Below are positions 1-6,551 of a stretch of 10,368 nt of DNA, in pieces. Origin of the DNA: Pseudomonadota bacterium (GTDB lineage: Bacteria; Pseudomonadota; Alphaproteobacteria; Rhizobiales; Xanthobacteraceae); NCBI GenBank assembly GCA_023392205.1, contig JAEVZN010000300.1, positions 1 to 10,368 of the forward strand. Reading direction: 5' to 3'. A model generated the notes under the pieces. The model was given only the letters and a program-made list of their open reading frames with translations. It was not told the DNA's origin and made no database searches. Made by a program: the position numbers and the translations under genes. The first letter of the stretch is position 1. Every line of letters begins with the position of its first letter.

Positions 1-210
1 GCGCGGCTCCGGAGCCGATGCGCGAGGTTCGGGCGCGGATTGTCGCAGGTCGCGCTCCGGCAGATTGCGGCGGGGCTCGGGCGCGGCGGGGGCGGCGGCT
101 CTCGACTGATCGCGAACTTTCATCTCCCGGTCGCGAACATTGAGCGCTTCCTGGATTGCCGACATCGCGGCTTCGGTCGCGTCCTGTGCCTTCTTCGGGT
201 TATTCGCCAT
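1..210 (-). CDS. N-terminus of a Pro/Ala-rich, possibly coiled-coil protein (partial, runs off the left edge)
   Basis: Reading the minus strand from the ATG at 210-208 gives 70 codons with no stop to the window edge. The protein starts MANNPKKAQDATEAAMSAI, followed by a short amphipathic stretch (residues 11-30) and then a low-complexity region with repeated Ala-Pro-Glu-Pro-Arg units (about residues 38-70). A GAGG Shine-Dalgarno lies 8-10 bases before the ATG. From memory, Bradyrhizobium-type genomes carry a very long protein with this kind of start, often labelled kinesin-like or hypothetical, next to an Hpt gene; that identity is inference because only the N-terminus is visible. No signal peptide or membrane segment is seen, so it is probably cytoplasmic. 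It is divergent from the Hpt gene and shares a 394-base regulatory region with it. Function unknown. Confidence 0.7.
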   Translation of the reverse strand, partial: MANNPKKAQDATEAAMSAIQEALNVRDREMKVRDQSRAAAPAAPEPRRNLPERDLRQSAPEPRASAPEPR

Positions 211-234
211 CGCCGCCTCACTTACACAACTGAC

Positions 235-265
235 AAAAACATCCGAATGCTGTGTGGCATCCGGA
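235..265 (-). terminator. Intrinsic-terminator-like hairpin in the leader of the minus-strand gene (attenuator candidate)
   Basis: On the minus strand, TCCGGATGC (265-257) pairs with GCATTCGGA (250-242), giving nine pairs including one G-U, around a CACACA loop. It is followed after two bases by five T residues (239-235). That is the hairpin plus T-tract layout of an intrinsic terminator. It sits only 25 bases before the start codon of the minus-strand gene, and no other minus-strand gene lies upstream that it could end. It could act as an attenuator. Stem stability was judged by eye only. Confidence 0.4.
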
Positions 266-284
266 CGGAGCATCCGTGAGGAGC

Positions 285-308
285 CATGCAACCGGGTCCG
301 GTTGCATG
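285..308. promoter_or_regulatory. Perfect 11-bp dyad, possible operator
   Basis: CATGCAACCGG (285-295) is followed by GT and then its exact reverse complement CCGGTTGCATG (298-308). The short 2-base centre makes it look more like a binding site for a dimeric regulator than an RNA hairpin, and no T-run follows on either strand. It lies upstream of the terminator-like hairpin on the minus-strand side, so it could be in the 5' leader or promoter of the minus-strand gene. I do not recognise the regulator. Confidence 0.4.
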
Positions 309-385
309 CCGATGGCCCCCCGTCGGAACATTTTTAGCCGCGCCGCCATCCTAACGGCTTGCAGGACCGAATAAAACCTCGGTTT

Positions 386-411
386 TTAAGACCTTTTTAA
401 TCATCGTTAAC
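386..411. promoter_or_regulatory. CtrA-type binding box plus adjoining half-site
   Basis: TTAA at 386-389 and TTAA at 397-400 are separated by exactly seven bases (TTAAGACCTTTTTAA), which fits the CtrA consensus TTAA-N7-TTAA. A third half-site TTAAC at 407-411 follows at a six-base gap. CtrA is the essential cell-cycle response regulator of alphaproteobacteria. The box lies between the Hpt gene (start 605) and the divergent gene (start 210), so it could control either. The AT-rich composition raises the chance of a fortuitous match, hence moderate confidence. Confidence 0.5.
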
Positions 412-553
412 GTGCCGCTTGCGGACTTCATCACATCCCGCGGCAATTCGGTGGCGGAACAAACGTCCGCTCACAGGATTTTGTTAACTGTTGCACCGGA
501 ATGGCCCGCGCGGAAAGGGAGTTGCGGGCTTAGTTTTACCCATCTTTGGTCGG

Positions 554-563
554 TGACCGGTCA
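554..563. promoter_or_regulatory. Short palindrome TGACCGGTCA before the Hpt gene
   Basis: This is a perfect 10-bp palindrome 41 bases before the Hpt start codon. It overlaps a second inverted repeat, GGTC-GGT-GACC, at 548-558. The position would suit a repressor site or leader structure. Short palindromes are common in GC-rich DNA, so support is weak. Confidence 0.2.
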
Positions 564-604
564 AAATCGCTTGGTAGGAGCCATAAGAGCTCCGGGAGGC
601 TTAC

Positions 605-997
605 ATGGTCGAATTGACCCAGGCGGTCCTGCGGACCGTTGAATCGCCCCCGCTGGTTCCAGCGGAGCGGCCGATCGATGTTGGACACCTGGCCCGCATG
701 ACGTGGGGCGACCGTGCCCTTGAGCGTGAAGTGCTGGGTTTGTTCTGCCGGCAGGCGGAACTTTTGCGCGAGCGCATGCCGCTCTCGGATGCCAGAGTCG
801 CGGGTGCTTCCGCGCACACCCTCAAGGGTTCGGCGCGCGGGATCGGAGCCTGGGCCGTCGCCGAGGCGGCTGAGGCCGTCGAAATCAGTTCGCAGGACGC
901 ACATGACAATCTGCCCGAGGCGCTGGCGCGGCTCGACGTGGCGGTGGCGGCTGCGCGGGCGGAAATCGGCGAACTGATCGAGTCCGATCACGCCTGA
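605..997 (+). CDS. Hpt-domain histidine phosphotransfer protein
   Basis: This is a 130-residue protein made almost entirely of one histidine-containing phosphotransfer (Hpt) domain, roughly residues 25-125. The diagnostic motif AHTLKGSARGIGA is at residues 70-82, with the phospho-accepting His at 71 and the conserved Lys-Gly-Ser directly after it. Predicted helices rich in Ala, Leu and Glu on both sides fit the four-helix bundle. Hpt proteins pass phosphoryl groups between receiver domains of hybrid kinases and response regulators; this one is cytoplasmic and has no kinase or receiver domain, so it must work with partners encoded elsewhere. The start is supported by a GGGAGG Shine-Dalgarno at 594-599. 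A CtrA-type box lies about 205 bases upstream, suggesting a cell-cycle link, but it is not the ChpT type of phosphotransferase by size or motif. Partner proteins are unknown. Confidence 0.88.
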   Translation: MVELTQAVLRTVESPPLVPAERPIDVGHLARMTWGDRALEREVLGLFCRQAELLRERMPLSDARVAGASAHTLKGSARGIGAWAVAEAAEAVEISSQDAHDNLPEALARLDVAVAAARAEIGELIESDHA

Positions 998-1000
998 CTG

Positions 1001-1030
1001 GCGCATACCGGACCCGACACGTCCGGGCGC
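1001..1030 (+). terminator. Strong hairpin just after the Hpt gene, terminator candidate
   Basis: CCGGAC (1008-1013) and GTCCGG (1021-1026) form a perfect stem around a 7-base loop. An outer GCGC/GCGC pair (1001-1004 with 1027-1030) extends it with an ATA bulge. It begins three bases after the Hpt stop codon. There is no T-tract after it, so it may be an RNA-protecting 3' hairpin or a terminator lacking a good U-run. Confidence 0.4.
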
Positions 1031-1105
1031 ACTTAGCTCCAGCGACCAAATCCAGTTGCAGACGAAGTCGGCTGCCGCCGGTGGGCAACCGGCCTACGCT
1101 CCTTT

Positions 1106-1134
1106 CTGGAAATATTCTGACGATGCGTTATATA
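1106..1134 (+). promoter_or_regulatory. Candidate promoter of the first ferredoxin gene
   Basis: TATATA (1129-1134) is a -10-like element, with CTGGAA (1106-1111, four of six matches to TTGACA) at a 17-base spacing. A start around 1141 would give a leader of about 50 bases before the ATG at 1193. The -35 side overlaps a small dyad GAA-ATA-TTC (1109-1117). This AT-rich patch stands out in an otherwise GC-rich gap. Confidence 0.35.
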
Positions 1135-1192
1135 GCGGCCCGCACCGGCCATTCGGCCATCTTTCCCCTTATCTTGCAGGTCAAGAGCCGCG

Positions 1193-1513
1193 ATGGCGAA
1201 GATTACGTTTATCGATCATGAGGGCAAAAGCCGCGACGTGGAGGCTGAAACCGGCTCCACCGTCATGGAGAATGCGATCCGCAATTCCATTCCCGGCATC
1301 GAGGCCGAATGCGGCGGCGCCTGCGCCTGCGCCACCTGCCACGTCTATGTGGACGAAGCCTGGACAGAGATCGTCGGCGCGCCCTCGCCGATGGAAGAGG
1401 ACATGCTCGATTTCGGCTTCGAGGTGAAACCGAATTCCCGCCTGTCCTGCCAGATCAAGGTCACGGATGCGCTGGACGGCCTGATCGTGCGCACCCCCGA
1501 ACGCCAGGCTTGA
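1193..1513 (+). CDS. Adrenodoxin-type [2Fe-2S] ferredoxin (first copy)
   Basis: This 106-residue soluble electron carrier belongs to the adrenodoxin/putidaredoxin-like [2Fe-2S] group. Cluster ligands are Cys40, Cys46, Cys49 and Cys86 (C-X5-C-X2-C-X36-C); an extra Cys44 lies inside the loop. The [19 protein letters not shown] stretch (39-57) and the NSRLSCQI stretch (81-88) are typical of the family. Acidic residues after the cluster loop (Glu68, Glu69, Asp70, Asp73) probably form the docking face for the reductase. The protein passes single electrons from an NAD(P)H-dependent reductase to an acceptor such as a P450 or to Fe-S assembly. A strongly similar second ferredoxin and a ferredoxin reductase follow on the same strand. 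The ribosome binding site is weak. Related Rhodopseudomonas proteins (PuxB type, from memory) support CYP electron transfer, but no P450 is present in the window. Confidence 0.92.
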   Translation: MAKITFIDHEGKSRDVEAETGSTVMENAIRNSIPGIEAECGGACACATCHVYVDEAWTEIVGAPSPMEEDMLDFGFEVKPNSRLSCQIKVTDALDGLIVRTPERQA

Positions 1514-1558
1514 GCCTGCCGTCGCGCCTTTGGTCCGTTTCCGGGAAATCGTGGTGCG

Positions 1559-1604
1559 GAACGGCCATAGCCACCGCGCGCCAATGACCTGAACCGGGCC
1601 GTTC
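1559..1604. repeat. 8-bp inverted repeat between the two ferredoxin genes
   Basis: GAACGGCC (1559-1566) is matched by GGCCGTTC (1597-1604) across 30 bases. It could form a long-loop hairpin in a transcript running from the first ferredoxin gene to the second, or mark a regulator site. No T-tract follows, so it is a poor terminator candidate. Confidence 0.25.
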
Positions 1605-1672
1605 GCTACAACCCGTTTCTCCTGTCATCGCCAGTCCCCAGATATCCTCCAAATCCTCCATCCCGAACCGAC

Positions 1673-3042
<1,370 letters not shown>

Positions 3043-3055
3043 AGCGCCGCTGCCG

Positions 3056-5065
3056 TCAACGCGTTGTGGCCGGCGGCAATTGCAGCGGCGCCAGCGGCTC
3101 GGCATGAATCTGCTGCGGCGTCTGCACATTCAGGATGCTGCGCAACACCGGCAAGGCTGCATCCGCCATCGCCGCGTGGCCTTCGGCACTCGGATGGATC
3201 GCGCCGCCATAGACCGCGCTGGTCGCGCCCCAGGTCGCGTCATGCAGGTCGCTCGGCTGCAGGGCGGTTGAAATGCCTTCCGGGAATGTCATCGCTGTAA
3301 AATAGCTGTCGTTTGCGGTCCTGATCCAGCGCGCGCGCGAGGCATAGGGCCGGAAATCGCGGGCGCGCAGGTTGCAGCGAAGCGGATCGCTCGCGGCTAT
3401 TGCCGGATTGCTTTCGAAACTCTCGCCGCTCTCCATGAAGCATTCGCGGTCGAAGGGCGGATCGTTCGGCGCGCGCGCGCAGAAGCCGCGATAGGAAAAC
3501 TCCATCTGGTGCGAATCCACATGCTGCATGCGGTCCTTGACCGGATCGGTGCAGGCGCCAGGCGCTTCGCATGTGACCAGCGAACGCAATCGCGGCAGGA
3601 AGCGCCGCTCGACGAATTCGGCCACTTCGCGCACGCGCTTCGGATCGACATTGAAGGCCGGATGCACGTCGAAGCCGGCGCGACCGCCCGGACAGGCCTG
3701 TGCGCCATTCACCAGCGCGGGATTGCCGTAGGAGACAAAGGCGATGCGTGAAAGATTGCCGCCCAGCAGCGGCTTGAGCGCCGTGCGCAAACGGCCGAAA
3801 TCGCGCGGCAGATCGCGTTCCAGAAGCCGCTGCGCATCGGCGGCGCTGGTGATCATGCCGCCCTTGTCGAACAGGGTGCGTTCGGTCGAGGATTCGACGA
3901 TCACATCGGCGACAAGCCCGGAAAACTGGATGTCGTTGGCGCCGATGGTGAGCAGGATCGCGTCGAGCTTGCGCTCCTTGTCGGTCTTTTGCGCCAGGTC
4001 GAGGGCCTCCTTGAGGCGGTTGAGTTGTCCGGGCGTATTGGCCGGGCAATTCCCGGTGGGCGGACATTCGCGCGCCCGGATCGAGCCGAAGAAGCCGGTA
4101 TCGATGGTCGAGCCGGTGCAGGCCAGCGGCAGGAAGGTGACGGCAATCTGCGGATTCTCGATTGCCAGCGCCAGCGCCGCGCGGACCTGATAGCCATACA
4201 GCGAGCGATGGCAGGCGGCATTCCACCAGCGCGCATTGAGTTTCGCCCAGTCGGCCGATGTATTGCCGCTACCGGAGGCCAGCGCCGGATCGCAGGCGCG
4301 ACTGCCCTTGAAGCCCGCGCGGCCGGGCCGGAAATATTCGCTGGTGCTGCCGGCGAGGAAGCGCCGGAAACAGAAGCCGCCGTCGTCCAGCGCGATCGGG
4401 CGGTCGGGATTGCCTTCACCCGCGGCGATGGAATCGCCCATGCCGGCGATCAGGAAGTCCTGCACCGCGATGTCCGAGATCACACGTTGCGCGGTGCCGT
4501 CCGGCAGGCCAACATCGACGGTGGCGATGGTGGTGACGCCGCGCTTGACGCGGATGCGGACATCTTCGTCACAGCGGGTGACGGCTTGGCCCGGCTCGGA
4601 GAGCCCGTCATCGAAGGCCCAGGCGCACATGGAGTCCGGCGGCACGCCACCCACGGCGCGCGCGATGATCGGATGATCGGCGGGGCTCAGATAGTTTTCC
4701 TTCTGGCCGTCGCGCAGACAGCTTTCCGGCAGCCGCCCGGTATGGTCCACGCACAGATTGTCGACCATGTCGCGGGCCCAGCCGCGGCCGTCGGTCGCGC
4801 GCGCCAGCCGCTGTTCGGAGGCCAGTACGCCGTCCCCGCGATAGGCCGCCACATGACGGCGGAAATCCGCCTCGTTGCGGAACATGCGGAAACGGTTGCG
4901 CACCTCCCATTCGATGCGGATCGGACCTGCGGCATTGTTGCCCGGTGTCAGGCTTTGCGAGGGCAATTGCAGCGGTGCCGGCGGCAGCCCGAGCTGCGCG
5001 TCCGCCGAAGCAGACGCCAGCAACGACAAAAAGCCAGCGATTACGGCAACATAGGAAAAGCGCAT
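3056..5065 (-). CDS. Large exported SGNH/GDSL-family hydrolase
   Basis: The 669-residue product begins MRFSYVAVIAGFLSLLASAS, a clear signal peptide probably cut after Ala-Asp-Ala (about residues 21-23), so it acts in the periplasm or outside. An N-terminal region of about 180 residues of unknown fold precedes the hydrolase. SGNH blocks are GDSIAAGEG (210-218, nucleophile Ser212), LACTGST (314-320), GAND (375-378, Asn377) and HPSAEGH (624-630, His624). The usual Asp three residues before the catalytic His is Gly621, suggesting a Ser-His dyad as in the Streptomyces scabies esterase. Many Cys residues suggest disulfides. Substrate is probably an ester (lipid, acylated polysaccharide). The ATG at 5065 is preferred over one at 5110, which would put 15 residues before the signal peptide and lacks a ribosome site. 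It lies 77 bases downstream of the flippase-like gene on the same strand and ends 13 bases from the convergent reductase gene. Confidence 0.82.
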   Translation of the reverse strand: MRFSYVAVIAGFLSLLASASADAQLGLPPAPLQLPSQSLTPGNNAAGPIRIEWEVRNRFRMFRNEADFRRHVAAYRGDGVLASEQRLARATDGRGWARDMVDNLCVDHTGRLPESCLRDGQKENYLSPADHPIIARAVGGVPPDSMCAWAFDDGLSEPGQAVTRCDEDVRIRVKRGVTTIATVDVGLPDGTAQRVISDIAVQDFLIAGMGDSIAAGEGNPDRPIALDDGGFCFRRFLAGSTSEYFRPGRAGFKGSRACDPALASGSGNTSADWAKLNARWWNAACHRSLYGYQVRAALALAIENPQIAVTFLPLACTGSTIDTGFFGSIRARECPPTGNCPANTPGQLNRLKEALDLAQKTDKERKLDAILLTIGANDIQFSGLVADVIVESSTERTLFDKGGMITSAADAQRLLERDLPRDFGRLRTALKPLLGGNLSRIAFVSYGNPALVNGAQACPGGRAGFDVHPAFNVDPKRVREVAEFVERRFLPRLRSLVTCEAPGACTDPVKDRMQHVDSHQMEFSYRGFCARAPNDPPFDRECFMESGESFESNPAIAASDPLRCNLRARDFRPYASRARWIRTANDSYFTAMTFPEGISTALQPSDLHDATWGATSAVYGGAIHPSAEGHAAMADAALPVLRSILNVQTPQQIHAEPLAPLQLPPATTR
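3075..3097. repeat. Direct repeat copy 1 (21 of 23 matching 4962-4984)
   Basis: The bases here match 4962-4984 at 21 of 23 positions in the same orientation, sharing GGCAATTGCAGCGG at the start. In the hydrolase reading frame both copies encode Ala-Pro-Leu-Gln-Leu-Pro, here at residues 659-664, near the C-terminus. Confidence 0.7.
4962..4984. repeat. Direct repeat copy 2 (21 of 23 matching 3075-3097)
   Basis: This is the partner of the copy at 3075-3097. It encodes Ala-Pro-Leu-Gln-Leu-Pro at residues 30-35 of the hydrolase, just after the signal peptide. The two copies bracket nearly the whole mature protein. Confidence 0.7.
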
Positions 5066-5142
5066 GATGATCCACAAGGCTTGCAAGGCCCGTGGACTAG
5101 CATGAAGCATTGGGCGGAAATATGGGAACGCTGTCGCGCCGC

Positions 5143-6228
5143 TTAATTGTTCGGCCGGTGCCCCGAACAGGGCGGCGGAGAGGGCTTCAGGGCGGCCATT
5201 GGGAGGCCCGCGTCAGGAATCTCCGGCACCTGCACCGACAGCGGCTTTTCGCGGCGCGCGGCCATCCAGACTTCGCGGCCCGCGATCAGGCACAGGGCAA
5301 ATCCGAACGGCACGATGTAATAGAGGAAGCGGTAGACCAGCAGCGTGGCGAGCAAATCCTCGCGCGCAAATTGCGACAGCGCCACCAGAATGGCGGCGTC
5401 GAAGACGCCCAGCGCCCCCGGCGTGTGACTGATGAAGCCGAGCAGGGTGGCCAGCACGAATACCACGATGAAGGGCATCAAATCTGCCGGCGGGAAGGCG
5501 GGCAGCAGCATATACATCGCCAGCGCCGCCAGACTGAGATCGGCAATCCCTATCAGGATCTGCACGAAGGTCAGCCGCGCACTCGGAAGTGTGAGCACCA
5601 CGCCCTTGATCCCGATACGACGCGGGCCGCCGGTCAGCCAGAGCAGATACAGGCAGATGACGGTGAGGCCGGCGAGCCCGATCAGCCGGTTGATCCAGGG
5701 CGGCAGATGATCGATGGCGGTGGCGGCCTCCGGCACCCAAACCAGACCGATACCGAGCATGAAGGCGTTGCCGAGCCAGAAGGTCAGGCCGGTGACAAAG
5801 GCGATCTTCGCGACATCCACCAGGGTCAGATTCCATCCCGAATAGATGCGGTAGCGGATCGCGCCGCCGGTAAAGACCGTGGCGCCGAGATTGTGCCCGA
5901 TCGAATAGCTGGTGAAGGCGGACATGGCCGCCACCCGGTAAGGCACATGCCGGGCGCCGATCGTGCGCAATGCGAAGAAGTCGTAGAAGGTGAGCGTGAA
6001 ATACGCGCAGGCGACGAGCGCCGCGGCGATGGCGATATGGCTTGCCGGCATCTCGGCAATCGCAGTCACAACGCGGCCGGGCTCGATATTGCGCAGCATG
6101 CGATACAGCGTGAGGCCGGCAAGGCACAACACCACCAGGCTTGCGAAGAAGCCCAGCCGGTGCCAGCCGACCCGCTCCCGCAGAAAGCGCGTCAGGTTCC
6201 TAAATCCCAGGGTCAGAGCGTTGCGCAT
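5143..6228 (-). CDS. MprF-type flippase-like integral membrane protein (LPG synthase TM region / UPF0104)
   Basis: This 361-residue protein has about seven to eight hydrophobic segments (near residues 25-45, 62-85, 100-120, 141-165, 182-200, 220-245, 250-266 and 293-316) and a soluble Pro-rich tail from about 325. Motifs typical of the lysylphosphatidylglycerol synthase transmembrane family are SYSIGHNLG (107-115), GGAIRYRIY (121-129), HTPGALGVFDAA (268-279) and YRFLYYIVPF (299-308). In MprF this part flips aminoacylated lipids across the inner membrane; here the C-terminal aminoacyltransferase domain of full-length MprF (about 850 residues) is missing, so it is a standalone family member with an unknown lipid or glycolipid cargo. 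It is transcribed toward the SGNH hydrolase 77 bases downstream, possibly as one operon, and is divergent from a GT4 glycosyltransferase. The start has only a weak GGA ribosome site. Confidence 0.82.
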   Translation of the reverse strand: MRNALTLGFRNLTRFLRERVGWHRLGFFASLVVLCLAGLTLYRMLRNIEPGRVVTAIAEMPASHIAIAAALVACAYFTLTFYDFFALRTIGARHVPYRVAAMSAFTSYSIGHNLGATVFTGGAIRYRIYSGWNLTLVDVAKIAFVTGLTFWLGNAFMLGIGLVWVPEAATAIDHLPPWINRLIGLAGLTVICLYLLWLTGGPRRIGIKGVVLTLPSARLTFVQILIGIADLSLAALAMYMLLPAFPPADLMPFIVVFVLATLLGFISHTPGALGVFDAAILVALSQFAREDLLATLLVYRFLYYIVPFGFALCLIAGREVWMAARREKPLSVQVPEIPDAGLPMAALKPSPPPCSGHRPNN

Positions 6229-6551
6229 TCAATGTCCGGCCGGTCGGCGTCCGATCATCGATGCAATGTCCTGCGTCAGCGGCATTGGTGAGGCCGGTGT
6301 GAGTCGTTTGCGCGGACCATCTCCGGCAATGACGACAGATTTCTAACGGCGCGCGACAACCAATTCCGGCGGCGTCGTAAAACTGAGACATGCGCGCTGC
6401 ATTTTGCGCCCATGCAATGGCAACGATTCTTCTGCAACGCGCACTTGTCCCGTAACGGGTACAGGTGCTGCGCGATCGGTAACGTGATTTCCGGCCGTTG
6501 TCCGGGGGCTCTCATTGGCGGTCCTGATCTCTCCGCGCGGGGGCCTAGCCG
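6229..6551. promoter_or_regulatory. Divergent 323-base intergenic region between flippase-like and glycosyltransferase genes
   Basis: No convincing gene is present on either strand. It must carry promoters for both divergent genes. Visible structure is a small dyad CCCGT-A-ACGGG at 6449-6459, and a hexamer GTAACG that occurs inside it (6452-6457) and again 27 bases on (6479-6484). No -35/-10 pair could be assigned with confidence, and no clear Pho-box pair was seen. Confidence 0.4.

Larger units (their letters stand above)
211..604. promoter_or_regulatory. Divergent 394-base intergenic control region
   Basis: No gene is visible on either strand here. Going left to right it holds a terminator-like hairpin facing the minus-strand gene (235-265), a perfect dyad (285-308), an AT-rich patch with a CtrA-type full box (386-400) and an adjoining half-site (407-411), another GTTAAC half-site (483-488), and a 10-bp palindrome TGACCGGTCA (554-563) 41 bases before the Hpt start. 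The AT-rich block at about 371-412 stands out against the GC-rich surroundings and is the likely promoter/operator core for one or both divergent genes. Individual -35/-10 elements could not be assigned with confidence. Confidence 0.55.

Noticed and set aside
641..984. GANTC methylation sites (GAATC 641-645, GAGTC 980-984) in the Hpt gene as evidence of cell-cycle control
   Set aside because: Two sites in 393 bases are about what chance allows, and none were seen in the promoter region.
536..1006. 156-codon minus-strand frame opposite the Hpt gene
   Set aside because: The plus-strand frame carries the exact Hpt active-site motif and a good ribosome site.
1077..1093. GCCGGT/ACCGGC hairpin before the ferredoxin promoter
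   Set aside because: A 6-bp stem without T-tract in GC-rich DNA; common by chance and without a clear role.
5066..5110. Upstream start for the SGNH hydrolase at 5110
   Set aside because: It would place 15 residues before the signal peptide core, and no ribosome site precedes it.
3989..5146. 385-codon plus-strand frame opposite the SGNH hydrolase
   Set aside because: Low-complexity Ala/Arg/Gly translation with no motif; the minus-strand gene has a signal peptide and all SGNH blocks.
5110..6291. 393-codon plus-strand frame opposite the flippase-like gene
   Set aside because: Extremely rich in His, Gln, Arg and Gly, as expected of an antisense reading of a membrane protein gene.
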